NCBI GenBank assembly: GCA_023423795.1
Contig: JAFAEX010000046.1
Location: 1-27,163 of the forward strand
DNA: 27,163 nucleotides
DNA from: Chloroflexota bacterium
Lineage (GTDB): Bacteria > Chloroflexota > Chloroflexia > Thermomicrobiales > UBA6265
Direction of reading: 5' to 3'
The position numbers were made by a program, and so were the translations under genes. This document shows, one piece after another, positions 7,618 to 14,888 of the stretch (the first letter of the stretch is position 1; every line of letters starts with the position of its first letter). The notes below the pieces were generated by a model. It did not search any database. It worked only from the letters and a program-made list of their open reading frames with translations, and was not told the DNA's origin.

Positions 7618-8602
7618 AGTGAACCCGCCCTTCGCCCATCCGGAGTTGGAGCAGCGTGATGCCCAGCATCACCGCGAACAGGACCATCGCGGCGGCGGCG
7701 GCGCGGCCGGCGTTGAAGGCGACGAACCCCTGCTCGTACACGTAGTAGACGAGGGTGTTGGTGGCGTTGACCGGGCCGCCCTTGGTCATCACCTGCACGA
7801 TGTCGAAGGACTGGAAGGTGTTCAGGATGGACGTGACCAGCAGGAAGAACGAGATCGGCGAGAGCATCGGCAGCGTGACCGAGCGGAACCGCCACCACGC
7901 GCCGGCGCCGTCGATGCGGGCGGCCTCGTAGAGGTCCTTCGGGATCGCCTGCAATCCGGCGAGGAAAATGACGGTGGCGAAACCGACGTTTTTCCAAACG
8001 TAGACGATGACGATGGCCGGCATCGCCCAGACCGGGTCATCCAGCCAGCGGGGCGAGGCGAGGCCGAACCACGACAGCGCCTGCGCGACCGGCCCGTAGC
8101 GCGGGTCGAAGACATACACCCAGACGATGCCGATGGCCGCGCCGCTGAGCAGGGTCGGCGCGAAGACGACCGCCCGCGCGCCGTCGCGCCATCGCAGCGG
8201 GCGGTTCAACAACAGCGCGATCGCCAGCCCGAGCAGCAGCGCAAGGCCGACCGCGGCGACGGCGAAGACGACGGTGTTGACTAGGACGCGCTGGAACACC
8301 GGATCGGTCGCCAGCCAGGCGTAGTTGGCCAGCCCGACCGGGATCTTGACCGGGGAGATCATGTCCCAGCGGACGGTGCTCAGGTAGCCGTTCTGGATCA
8401 TCGGCCAGTAGGTGAAGAGGCCGAAGAGGACGAGGTTGGGCGCGGTGAAGAGGACGAACAGCAGGCGCTCGTCGCGCCACGGGCGGCGGCGCGGGGCGGA
8501 TCGCGCCCGCTCCGCCGCAACGCGACGCGGTGGCGCGGCGCTCGACGACGGCAGCGCCAGCGGCATGGCCGGTGCGCTCGGGGTGGCAGGTCGGTCGTTC
8601 AC
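7610..8602 (-). CDS. ugpA: ABC transporter permease, UgpA/MalF-like
   Basis: A 330 aa inner-membrane permease, first gene of the importer operon. The start is the GTG at 8602, with only GGGG nearby. An ATG at residue 13 (8566) is an alternative, and the extended, Pro/Arg-rich residues 1-43 would fit either start. Hydrophobic segments begin at LLFVLFTAPNLVLFGLFTYW (47-66). The EAA loop is at about 226-246 (EAARIDGAGAWWRFRSVTLP). The segment FDIVQVMTKGGPVNATNTL, then VYYVYEQGFVAFNAGRAAAA and a RMGEGRVHYG end, closely resembles UgpA. It overlaps the UgpE-like gene by 8 bp. A small palindrome about 42-56 bases upstream may be the operator. Confidence 0.92.
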   Translation of the reverse strand: MNDRPATPSAPAMPLALPSSSAAPPRRVAAERARSAPRRRPWRDERLLFVLFTAPNLVLFGLFTYWPMIQNGYLSTVRWDMISPVKIPVGLANYAWLATDPVFQRVLVNTVVFAVAAVGLALLLGLAIALLLNRPLRWRDGARAVVFAPTLLSGAAIGIVWVYVFDPRYGPVAQALSWFGLASPRWLDDPVWAMPAIVIVYVWKNVGFATVIFLAGLQAIPKDLYEAARIDGAGAWWRFRSVTLPMLSPISFFLLVTSILNTFQSFDIVQVMTKGGPVNATNTLVYYVYEQGFVAFNAGRAAAAAMVLFAVMLGITLLQLRMGEGRVHYG

Positions 8603-8643
8603 GCCCCGAGGATGCCGGAGGTCGCGCGGCGTGTGGTCAAACT

Positions 8644-8658
8644 GGCGTTAAGAACGCC
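8644..8658. promoter_or_regulatory. Possible operator upstream of the importer operon
   Basis: An inverted repeat GGCGTT-AAG-AACGCC lies 42-56 bases before the GTG of the UgpA-like gene, the distance expected of a promoter-overlapping repressor site. No regulator gene for the transporter is adjacent, so this rests on symmetry and position only. Confidence 0.3.
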
Positions 8659-8812
8659 GTGCCGGTTTGGATGGGATAACCGCGACTGCCACGCGACTCG
8701 CACCGTCCGGTCCTTGCGGCTGCCGTTGAGCGGTTGGCTCGGCGATGGGCGATGCGCCGGCGCCCGGTTGAAGCGAACGGCCAGCCGTCGAAACCCGGCG
8801 ATCCGGATGCCT

Positions 8813-8886
8813 GCCGATTGCAGCCAAATCCGAAGAGGCGGCATCCCGAAAGGGATGCCGCCTCTTAGGATTTGGCTGCAATCGGC
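8813..8886. terminator. 35 bp hairpin with GAAA loop, probable terminator of the cysteine-rich gene
   Basis: Arms 8813-8847 and 8852-8886 pair over 35 bp with a single mismatch (G8832 against A8867), closed by the GAAA tetraloop at 8848-8851. The inner half, AAGAGGCGGCATCCC and its complement, looks like an ordinary GC-rich terminator. The outer half, around GATTGCAGCCAAATCC, extends it far beyond what termination needs. It lies about 100 bases after the stop of the minus-strand gene ending at 8989 and about 210 bases before the importer operon. It may separate the two units, or be a palindromic mobile repeat. Confidence 0.65.
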
Positions 8887-8988
8887 GACGGTGGAGCGGG
8901 CGCCGCTGGAAGACCGGCGTTACCGTGTCAACGAGCCGAACGCGTTGGTGTCCTTCGCCATGTTCTAACCCTGCCGAGATGCCGCCGG

Positions 8989-9783
8989 TCAGCCGAACAG
9001 GCAGCAAGGCTGCCCGCAACTCCCGCCGCAGGCGTAGCCGTCGGGGCAGCACCGGCCGCCACCGGGGCACAGGTAATAGCCGCCCGCGCAGCACGTGCCG
9101 CCCGGCTGGCAGACTTCGCCGTTCGGGCAGCAGCCGCCGCCGTCGCAGCAGACCCCGGCGGTGGCCGGACAGCACTTGGTTCCGCCGCCGGGCAGTGGGC
9201 AGCGCGGACCGGCGCAAGCGCAGCGGCTGTTCTGGCAGGTCTCGCCGCTGGGGCATGCCGAGCCGCACTTGCCGCAGTTCTTCGCGTCGGTCTTGGTGTC
9301 GGCGCACGTCCCGTCGGGGCAGCGTTCCTGGTTCACCGGGCAGACGGTGCAGAGGCCGTCGATGCAGGCGGCGTCGAGTCCGTCGCACGGCCGGCCGCAG
9401 CCGCCGCAGTGGCGCAGGTCGCGGTTGGTGTTGACGCACTCGCCGCCACAGCAGACCGATCCCGCCTCGCTGGAGCAGACGTTGCCGCACGTTCCGCAGT
9501 TGAAAAAGTCGGTCCCGACGTTGCGGCAGACGCCGCCGCAGGATTTCTGGCCGGCCTTGCAGCCCTTGCCGCGACCTTTGCCGGGGCCTTTACCTTTTCC
9601 TTTTCCTTTGCCGTTCCCCTTCCGGCTCGCGGCCTTTTCGCGTTTCCGGCCGGTGTCCTTCGCGGCGGCGGGGCCGGCGGCGAAGAGGGCGGCAAGGGCT
9701 GCGAGCACCCCGCGCCGCGGGGCGGTGCGGCCGAACGAGCCGGTAAGGGCACGGGTCAGGGCGTCGAATCGGGTCGGGTCCAT
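8989..9783 (-). CDS. Secreted cysteine-rich protein with Gly-Lys-rich spacer
   Basis: A 264 aa exported protein. AGGAG eight bases before the ATG at 9783 supports the start. Residues 1-41 are the export leader (MDPTRFDALTRALTGSFGRT, then PRRGVLAALAALFAAGPAAA), the same type as in the Tat protein at 964. Residues about 46-75 are a basic spacer made of GKG repeats. The remainder holds about 40 cysteines in repeats such as CGGVCRNVGTDFFNCGTCGN and CADTKTDAKNCGKCGSACPS, followed by denser C-C pairs (GVCCDGGGCCPNGEVCQPGG). The pattern C-x2-x-C-x-(D/N)-x4-D-x2-NCG-x-CG is shared by Stig1-like and other secreted Cys-rich repeat proteins. A cell-surface or extracellular structural or adhesive role is inferred. 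A hypothetical gene lies 63 bases upstream on the same strand. Confidence 0.87.
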   Translation of the reverse strand: MDPTRFDALTRALTGSFGRTAPRRGVLAALAALFAAGPAAAKDTGRKREKAASRKGNGKGKGKGKGPGKGRGKGCKAGQKSCGGVCRNVGTDFFNCGTCGNVCSSEAGSVCCGGECVNTNRDLRHCGGCGRPCDGLDAACIDGLCTVCPVNQERCPDGTCADTKTDAKNCGKCGSACPSGETCQNSRCACAGPRCPLPGGGTKCCPATAGVCCDGGGCCPNGEVCQPGGTCCAGGYYLCPGGGRCCPDGYACGGSCGQPCCLFG

Positions 9784-9846
9784 GGGAGTCTCCTGCCTGT
9801 TGGCGCGGGCCGCGAACGTCGCGGCTGGCGGCGTGGCCGATTGCCG

Positions 9847-10224
9847 CTATCGGCCCTTCGTCCGCTTCGTCTGGAAGGTGGCGACGACCGCGTTGCTGGC
9901 CACGGCCCCGCGTCCGCTGGCGGTCCGCCGGGCGATGAAGGCAACTCGACCCGTCCTCCCGGCCTCGGAAATGCCGAACGCGAAGGCCTGCTCACCGGCC
10001 GGGGCGATCTGGGTGCGGCGGTCTGCGAGGGGGTTGCCCGGCGCGGGCGCGCAGCAGAGCAGTTCGGCCAGATCCACGCCGCCGGGCGCGGTGGCGGTCA
10101 TCCGGACGCCGAACGATCTGCCGAGCGTGGCCCTCGCCGCCACGGGGAAGCCGGCCAGCGCCCGCCGCCGGTCCGTTCCGGTAGCCGATGCGGCATTGGC
10201 CAAACCGAGTGATGTGCGGTTCAC
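9847..10224 (-). CDS. Hypothetical protein upstream of the cysteine-rich gene
   Basis: A 125 aa frame starting at the GTG at 10224, four bases after GGGAGG; an in-frame GTG at 10236 has no binding site. Codon third positions are strongly G/C, as in real genes here. The N-terminus, MNRTSLGLANAASATGTDRR, then RALAGFPVAARATLGRSFG, recalls the leaders of the exported proteins in this window. The stretch that should be hydrophobic, however, is interrupted by Pro and Arg, so export is doubtful. The rest (MTATAPGGVDLAELLCCAPA, QAFAFGISEAGRTGRVAFIA, ending FQTKRTKGR) has no motif I recognise. It sits 63 bases before the cysteine-rich gene on the same strand, so they may be co-transcribed. A decayed secreted protein is the main alternative. 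Confidence 0.45.
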   Translation of the reverse strand: MNRTSLGLANAASATGTDRRRALAGFPVAARATLGRSFGVRMTATAPGGVDLAELLCCAPAPGNPLADRRTQIAPAGEQAFAFGISEAGRTGRVAFIARRTASGRGAVASNAVVATFQTKRTKGR

Positions 10225-10553
10225 GTCGCCTCCCACTGGCTCATGCGCGGCGAACGGCCGTGTCCACCGTAGATCAGGAGCGGCTGGAGGGAACGGGGAA
10301 AAGTACGAACATTTTTCTGTTTAGCGCGTGGGCACGGCGTGGCAGGCCACGCGCGCGCCGGGGCGGCGGCTCGGCGCGGTGGCGCGGGGTGGGATTTGCC
10401 CGGCGGGCGGACCGGGCATTCAACCGCGAAATTTGGCTCAGTTGAGGGATTCAGGAACGGAACGGCTGGATAGACTAGGTGCAAACGGGGAGGCGATACC
10501 GATTCGGGTCGGCGCTCCAGCAGTGATTCGCGAACGAGTGGAGAACGGGTGCG
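10225..10553. other. Divergent intergenic region
   Basis: These 329 bp separate the minus-strand hypothetical gene from the plus-strand coiled-coil gene. The stretch at 10300-10325 (GTACGAACATTTTTCTGTTT) is noticeably AT-rich for this DNA and is a plausible minus-strand promoter region. For the plus strand, TAGACT at 10471 could be a -10, but no well-spaced -35 matches it. No hairpin or operator stands out. Confidence 0.35.
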
Positions 10554-11156
10554 ATGGGGTTTCGGCGGCGAATGACCAAGGATGGCGCAGCGCGGGCACG
10601 CCTCGGCGCGGATGGGCGGGCGATGGGCGCGGCGCTGCGCCGGTTTCCGCTTTCGACGCCGGCGGCGGGCACGGGCGCCGGGCACGGACCCCGCCCGGTG
10701 ATGGTCAGCGCGGAGGATTTCGCGGCGATGAGGACCGTCGTCTCGGGGCATCAGGCCGCGCCGGCGACGCGCGCGGCAGGCGAGGATGCGCGCCGGATCG
10801 CGGCCGACATCGAGCGGGCCGAGCGGGACCTGAGGATCTGGGTCGGCGGCAACGACGGCGACCTGTCGTTGCGGCAGGCCGAGGAACGGGTCCGGCTGGA
10901 ACTCCGCCACGCGCGCGAACTGCACGAACTCGAGGCCCGGGACGAGGCCGAAGCGATCGCGCTGGAGCAGCGGCACGAGGCCGAACGGGCGGGCGTCCAG
11001 TTGGAAGAACTGGCGCTGGTCGAGGAGACGCAGCGGCGCGAGGCCGAGTGGCTGCGCAACAAGCACAGCGACGGGCTGAACAGCCTGTTCGAGCGGCAGG
11101 AGATCGAGCGCGACCACCTGAACCGGCTCCACGCGCTGCAGGGCAAGCGCGGCTAG
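10554..11156 (+). CDS. Coiled-coil protein of unknown function
   Basis: A 200 aa soluble protein starting at the ATG at 10554, with a GGAG ten bases upstream. Later ATGs at residues 7 and 23 are possible starts. Residues 1-55 are basic and Ala/Gly-rich without secondary-structure character. From about 74 to 190 the sequence is dominated by Glu, Arg, Ala and Leu in heptad-like spacing (EERVRLELRHARELHELEAR, DEAEAIALEQRHEAERAG, REAEWLRNKHSDGLNSLFER), typical of a long helical coiled coil. No signal peptide, membrane segment or catalytic motif is visible. It is followed within 15 bases by a strong terminator, so it is probably transcribed alone. A structural or scaffold role is only a guess. Confidence 0.8.
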   Translation: MGFRRRMTKDGAARARLGADGRAMGAALRRFPLSTPAAGTGAGHGPRPVMVSAEDFAAMRTVVSGHQAAPATRAAGEDARRIAADIERAERDLRIWVGGNDGDLSLRQAEERVRLELRHARELHELEARDEAEAIALEQRHEAERAGVQLEELALVEETQRREAEWLRNKHSDGLNSLFERQEIERDHLNRLHALQGKRG

Positions 11157-11170
11157 GCAACCGACGCAAC

Positions 11171-11215
11171 GAAGCGCCCCGGGGCACGCGATCGCGGCCC
11201 CGGGGCGCTTCTGTC
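11171..11215 (+). terminator. Terminator of the coiled-coil protein gene
   Basis: A perfect 15 bp stem, GAAGCGCCCCGGGGC with GCCCCGGGGCGCTTC, has an 11-base loop and is followed by TGTCC. It starts 14 bases after the stop codon at 11156. Confidence 0.75.
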
Positions 11216-11258
11216 CCTGCCGGGTTGGCTGGCTCGCTGCTCGGCCGGGCCGGACACG

Positions 11259-11294
11259 GCGCGACCCCGGCGGGGGGAACCACCGGGGTCGCGC
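11259..11294 (-). terminator. Probable terminator of the LPXTG protein gene
   Basis: A perfect 12 bp stem, GCGCGACCCCGG with CCGGGGTCGCGC, has a 12-base loop and lies about 110 bases after the stop of the minus-strand gene at 11405. No T-run follows. Confidence 0.5.
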
Positions 11295-11404
11295 TGGCTG
11301 GGGAGGGATTGCGGCGTTCGTCCGGATTGGGGCCGGGTTGCGCCGCCGTACCGTCCCGCCTGGCCCGGCGTAGGGATGCCGGGCCGAACGGGGAAGCGGG
11401 AACG

Positions 11405-12394
11405 CTAGTCGTCGCGGCGGCGGGTGGCCGCCAGCAGGGCGGGCGCGAGGTCCAGCTTGAGCCCGAGGCCCACGCCGAGGCCGAGCAGCCCCGCGCCGGC
11501 CGCGCCGGCCAGCAGCGCGGCGGAGTCGAACCCGGCGACCGTCGGGCCGGCGCCGGTCGAGGGGAGTTCCTCGACCTTCTTGCCGCCCTTCGGCGTGATG
11601 GTGACGATGCCCGGCTTCTCCGGCTTGCCCGGAACCGGCTTGCCCGGCTTCTGCGGAACCGGCGCGGGGCCGGGGCCGGCGACGGTGTCGCCGACCGAGA
11701 TGACGTTGCCGCTGTTGCTGCCGGAGTTGACGTCGCCGAGGCTGATCGCGCCGCCGTTGGCGGAGGCGTTCGCCGCGCCGCCGTTGCCGGCGCTGCCCGT
11801 CGTGCTCGTCGAGCCGCCGTTGCCGGCGCTGCCGTTGACCGCGACGTTGTTGTCGCCGCCGGAGGCGTCGGCGATGGCGGTGCCGCCGTCGGCGCTGACG
11901 CTGATGTTGGTCGTGTTGGTGACGGTGCCGCCGTCCACCTGGACCGCCGGGATGCCGTCGCAGAGGTTGCCGTCCCAGGTGTCGCCGACGGCCATCGCGT
12001 TGCCGGCATTGCTGCCGGAATTGATGTCCTGCGCGGCGATCGCGCCGCCGGATGCGCCGGCATCCGCGCCGCCGCCGTTGCCGGCCGCGGCCACGTCGGT
12101 GCCGCCGTCGCTGCCGCCGCCTTCTTCGAGGGCGACGTTGTTGTTGCCGCCGGAGGCGTCGGCGATGCCGGTGCCGCCGTCGGCGGAGAGATCGACGTTG
12201 GTGGTGTTGGTCACCGTGCCGCCGGTGATGACGACGGCCGGGGTGGACTTGCATTCTTCCTGCTTGGGAGGCGGGGCCGGGACGCCGGGGTTGGCGTTGG
12301 CGCTCGCCGTGGCGCCGCCCGCGAGGAGGCCGCCCGTGAGGACGACCGAGGCGATGCCCCAGCGCAACGTGGTCTTCAACAACGGATCGGCCAT
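11405..12394 (-). CDS. LPXTG-type surface protein with a duplicated Gly/Asn-rich module
   Basis: A 329 aa surface protein. An ATG at 12418 is in frame, but GGAGGA nine bases before the ATG at 12394 fits better. Residues 1-34 are a signal peptide (TLRWGIASVVLTGGLLAGGA...ASANA). Two homologous modules of about 92 residues follow (52-143 and 149-240). Each goes IPAV/TPAV, GGTVTNTTN, (V/L)SADGGT(G/A)IADASGG, a low-complexity Gly/Asn/Ala stretch, then DINSGSNAGN/DVNSGSNSGN and a VGDT end. A Pro/Lys/Gly-rich wall-spanning spacer (241-264) precedes LPSTG (277-281). A hydrophobic segment (about 288-312) and a short RRR tail complete a sorting-signal-like C-terminus. Sortase anchoring is the natural reading, but no sortase gene is in the window and the tail after LPSTG is longer than usual. 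The protein might instead stay membrane-bound. Confidence 0.88.
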   Translation of the reverse strand: MADPLLKTTLRWGIASVVLTGGLLAGGATASANANPGVPAPPPKQEECKSTPAVVITGGTVTNTTNVDLSADGGTGIADASGGNNNVALEEGGGSDGGTDVAAAGNGGGADAGASGGAIAAQDINSGSNAGNAMAVGDTWDGNLCDGIPAVQVDGGTVTNTTNISVSADGGTAIADASGGDNNVAVNGSAGNGGSTSTTGSAGNGGAANASANGGAISLGDVNSGSNSGNVISVGDTVAGPGPAPVPQKPGKPVPGKPEKPGIVTITPKGGKKVEELPSTGAGPTVAGFDSAALLAGAAGAGLLGLGVGLGLKLDLAPALLAATRRRDD

Positions 12395-13286
12395 TGTCCC
12401 AGTCCTCCACCGCCCCATCCCCGACGGGGCCCCTTCCCGTTCGTCGCAGTGCTCGCGATCCGGCGGCCGTGCGGGGTGCGGGCCGCTTCACCCCTCTCTA
12501 CGCGCAAGGCGGCAGGTTGGTTACGCGGGGGATGAAACGACGGTGAGGGACGGTGACCGTGTGGTGCGCCGATTGAATCGCCAGCGGCGGATTTCGCGGC
12601 TTCGGCGCGCCGGGCCGGGGCGGAGGCCGAGGCTAGGCCGGTGCACGAGTGCCGGCCTGCTCGAATCTCGGCGGGACCAGGCGAGGCGGCGCTCCCGGCG
12701 GCCCGGTGCGCCAGGCTGGCGTGTCATCGTGCCTCGATCGTCCGACGAGTATCCCGCCATCAGCATGGTCGTGAGGATGGTGTACAGGGCGGCGATCGGG
12801 TTGTTCACCGGGCGGCCTTTCGCGGCAACGCGAGCGTGAGCCGAGGGTTCAACCCGCCGTCTCGATGACGTGATCGAAGAGATCGGGCGGACGTGCCCGA
12901 GTGGCCGGCGATCAGCGGCTGGGCCAGGCCGGGGCGCGCCAGTCGCGCCGGGTATCGGAAAGCCGGCGAACCGGAAGGACTACCGTGCGTGGGGTTCCGT
13001 GCCGTTGACCTCCTCCGCGCAGCGAACGCCGGCGCGGACGTCTCGTCGCCGTTGGCGGTCCTGTATCCGGGGACGCTTCGAGGATGCGCTGCCAGCCGTC
13101 GCCGCACATCTGGCGAGCGGCAGATTCGCAGGCAGAGGCGGGCGGCGGCGTGTCCTATGCCGGGGGAGGCCGAACCGGCCGGGCGAACCCGAGCGGGTTG
13201 CGCGGCGGCCGGGCGGCGTGCGACAACCGCGGGGTCACGGCAACCGGGGCCGGGGACCACGAGGCGAACCGGGCCGGGAGTGCGCC
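12395..13286. other. About 0.9 kb without a convincing gene
   Basis: This divergent gap lies between the LPXTG gene (minus) and the HipA-like gene (plus). Open frames cross it on both strands, including one on the plus strand continuous with the HipA-like gene from 12870. They are rich in Arg, Pro and Gly, show no binding site and carry no recognisable motif. The stretch nearest 12800 contains a short hydrophobic minus-strand peptide that I do not trust. The region may be a decayed gene or two long promoter regions. Confidence 0.4.
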
Positions 13287-14126
13287 GTGCTGCGAACCGT
13301 GCATGCCATCCGCTACGTGACCCCCTTGCGCGAGGGCGGGTCGCTGCCGGCCGTGGTCGAGGGCGACGACGACGGCACGTGGGTCGCCAAGTTCCACGGC
13401 GCGGGGCAGGGGCCGAAGGCGCTTGTGGCCGAGGTGCTGGCCGGCGAGATCGCCCGCTCGCTGGGGCTGCCGATGCCCGAACTGGTAACGCTCGAACTGG
13501 ACCCGGCGCTGGCCGCCGCCGAGCCCGACCCCGAGGTGCAGGAGCTGCTGGAGCGCTCGGCCGGGCTGAACCTCGGCATGGACTTCCTGCCCGGGTCGCT
13601 GCCGCTCGGCGCGCCGGGGCTGGCGGACATCCCGCCGGAGTTGGCCGCCGACGTGGTCTGGTTCGACGCGTTCACCTCGAACGTTGACCGGACGCCGCGC
13701 AACCCGAACCTGCTGCTGTGGCACCGCCGGTTGTGGCTGATCGACCACGGGGCATCGCTCTACGTCCACCACGGCTGGAGCGGCGACCGGGAGGCCATCC
13801 TCAAGCAGGCGGCGGCGCGGTTCCCGGCGATCCGCGACCACGTGCTGCTGCCGGTGGCCGGCTCGATCGCGGAGGCCGACGCGCGGCTGGCCGGCCGGCT
13901 GGATGCCGCCGAACTGGCGCGGATCGCCGATCTCGTGCCCGACGTGTGGCTGGAGGGTCTCCCGCCGTTCGCCAGCCCGGAGGAGCACCGGGCGGCCTAC
14001 CGGGCGTACCTCGCGGCGCGGCTGGAGCACCCGCGCCCGTGGGTGGAGGAAGCGGAAGCGGCCCGGCTGGCTGCGCAATCCGAGGCGGACCAGCCTGCGG
14101 GCGGACGGGGCGCTAACCGTGGCTGA
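13287..14126 (+). CDS. HipA-like kinase-fold protein
   Basis: A 279 aa protein. The frame is open from 12870, but GGGAG six bases before the GTG at 13287 and the family-like beginning MLRTVHAIRYVTPLREGGSL fix the start. It resembles the short HipA-like (HipA_2 type) kinase family. K35 in GTWVAKFHGAGQG is the likely ATP-binding lysine after a beta hairpin. WFDAFTSNVDRTPRNPNLLL (125-144) carries the catalytic-loop pattern with D134 and N139/N141. LIDHGASLY (151-159) supplies the second metal-binding Asp, D153. Classical HipA phosphorylates a glutamyl-tRNA synthetase and has a HipB partner. Here no HipB-like helix-turn-helix gene is adjacent; the partner is a DUF3037 protein overlapping by 8 bp. 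The substrate is unknown, and a toxin role should not be assumed. Confidence 0.88.
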   Translation: MLRTVHAIRYVTPLREGGSLPAVVEGDDDGTWVAKFHGAGQGPKALVAEVLAGEIARSLGLPMPELVTLELDPALAAAEPDPEVQELLERSAGLNLGMDFLPGSLPLGAPGLADIPPELAADVVWFDAFTSNVDRTPRNPNLLLWHRRLWLIDHGASLYVHHGWSGDREAILKQAAARFPAIRDHVLLPVAGSIAEADARLAGRLDAAELARIADLVPDVWLEGLPPFASPEEHRAAYRAYLAARLEHPRPWVEEAEAARLAAQSEADQPAGGRGANRG

Positions 14127-14565
14127 CGAGCGGCCGGATCTGCTGCCCTACGCCTACGCGCCGCTGCGGGTGGTGCCGCGCGTGGAGCGGGGCGAGGCGG
14201 TCAACGTCGGCGTGGTGCTGTACTCGCGGCCGGCGCGGTACCTCGGGGTGCGGACCGGGTTCGACGCCGCCCGTCTCCGCGCATTCTGGCCGGATCTGGA
14301 CCTCGACGCGATCCGCCGGCACCTGGACGTGCTGCGGCTGGTGGCGACCGGCGACCCGGCGGGTGGACGGATCGCGCTGCTGCCGCCGAACGAGCGCTTC
14401 GGCTGGCTGACCGCGCCGGCCAGCACGATCGTCCAACCAGGAGCGGTCCACGGCGGCGCGTGCCCCGATCCCGAGGCGGCGCTGGCCGAGTTATTCGCCG
14501 AGCTGGTGGCGTTGCCGGGCGGCGACGACTCTGGCGCAGGCGCAGCCGGTGCAGTGCAGGAATAG
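14119..14565 (+). CDS. DUF3037 family protein
   Basis: A 148 aa protein starting at the GTG at 14119, which overlaps the end of the HipA-like gene by 8 bases (GTGGCTGA), so translation is almost certainly coupled. The product has the DUF3037 signature as I know it: PYAYAPLRVVPRVERGEAVN, then VGVVLYSRPARYLGV, later RHLDVLRLVATGDPAGGRIA and ERFGWLTAPASTIVQPGAVH. The C-terminal 30 residues are acidic and Gly/Ala-rich. No signal or membrane segment. The recurrent pairing of DUF3037 with HipA-like kinases suggests the two proteins act together, for example as kinase and substrate or regulator; that is inference. Function is unestablished. Confidence 0.88.
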   Translation: MADERPDLLPYAYAPLRVVPRVERGEAVNVGVVLYSRPARYLGVRTGFDAARLRAFWPDLDLDAIRRHLDVLRLVATGDPAGGRIALLPPNERFGWLTAPASTIVQPGAVHGGACPDPEAALAELFAELVALPGGDDSGAGAAGAVQE

Positions 14566-14824
14566 GGCGATCGCGCAGGCCACCCAACCTGTCCGTAGAA
14601 CGGCTGAGTCCCTTCGATGGTCGGGGCGATGCGACGGCGACACGAGCGCCGTCACCCGCACGTTGGCGTTCCCACCCATTTGAACGATTGCGCCATGCGC
14701 TGCTCGCATCGCCGACATCGTGCCCTGCCTGCGGCCTTGCACCCGTACCCTGAGCACGGGAAGTTCGGCGGTCGCAACCGGCGGGTCCCCGAACGGCGTC
14801 CACAGCGGCGCGCTCGGGGCCGCT

Positions 14825-14887
14825 CGACCGGCGCGGAACCGGCGGACGCCGTCGGGAGAACGGCGGACGCCGGTTCCGCGCCGGTCG
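14825..14887. terminator. 28 bp hairpin with tandem G-A mismatch, probable bidirectional terminator
   Basis: Arms 14825-14852 and 14860-14887 pair over 28 positions, interrupted only by opposed GA/GA (45-46 with 66-67), a combination that forms stable sheared pairs in RNA. The loop is seven bases. The right arm ends one base before the stop codon of the minus-strand hydrolase gene (14889), so it is that gene's 3' structure. It also lies 260 bases after the convergent DUF3037 gene. No T-run. Confidence 0.65.
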
Positions 14888-14888
14888 G

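Noticed and set aside
5379..8602. Maltose-type (MalE/F/G) identity for the importer
   Set aside because: The binding protein's TGGAGL...PEK...TGYMPVR pattern and the permease C-termini look closer to Ugp-type subunits, although the substrate stays unproven.
8920..8961. 13-residue minus-strand peptide MAKDTNAFGSLTR
   Set aside because: Too short to judge, no binding site, between the cysteine-rich gene and its terminator.
10328..12535. Long open frames on both strands over the coiled-coil and LPXTG genes
   Set aside because: Their composition is Arg/Ala/Gly-rich without motifs, while the accepted genes have binding sites, signal peptide or coiled-coil character.
12521..12808. Minus-strand 95 aa frame beginning MNNPIAALYTILTTMLMAGY
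   Set aside because: No ribosome binding site; after 25 residues it turns into an Arg/Pro/Ser-rich shadow-like sequence.
12886..12910. tRNA-like start GCGGACGTGCCCGAGTGGCC resembling a tRNA-Ser/Leu 5' half
   Set aside because: No complementary acceptor arm, T-loop sequence or anticodon stem in the following 100 bases.
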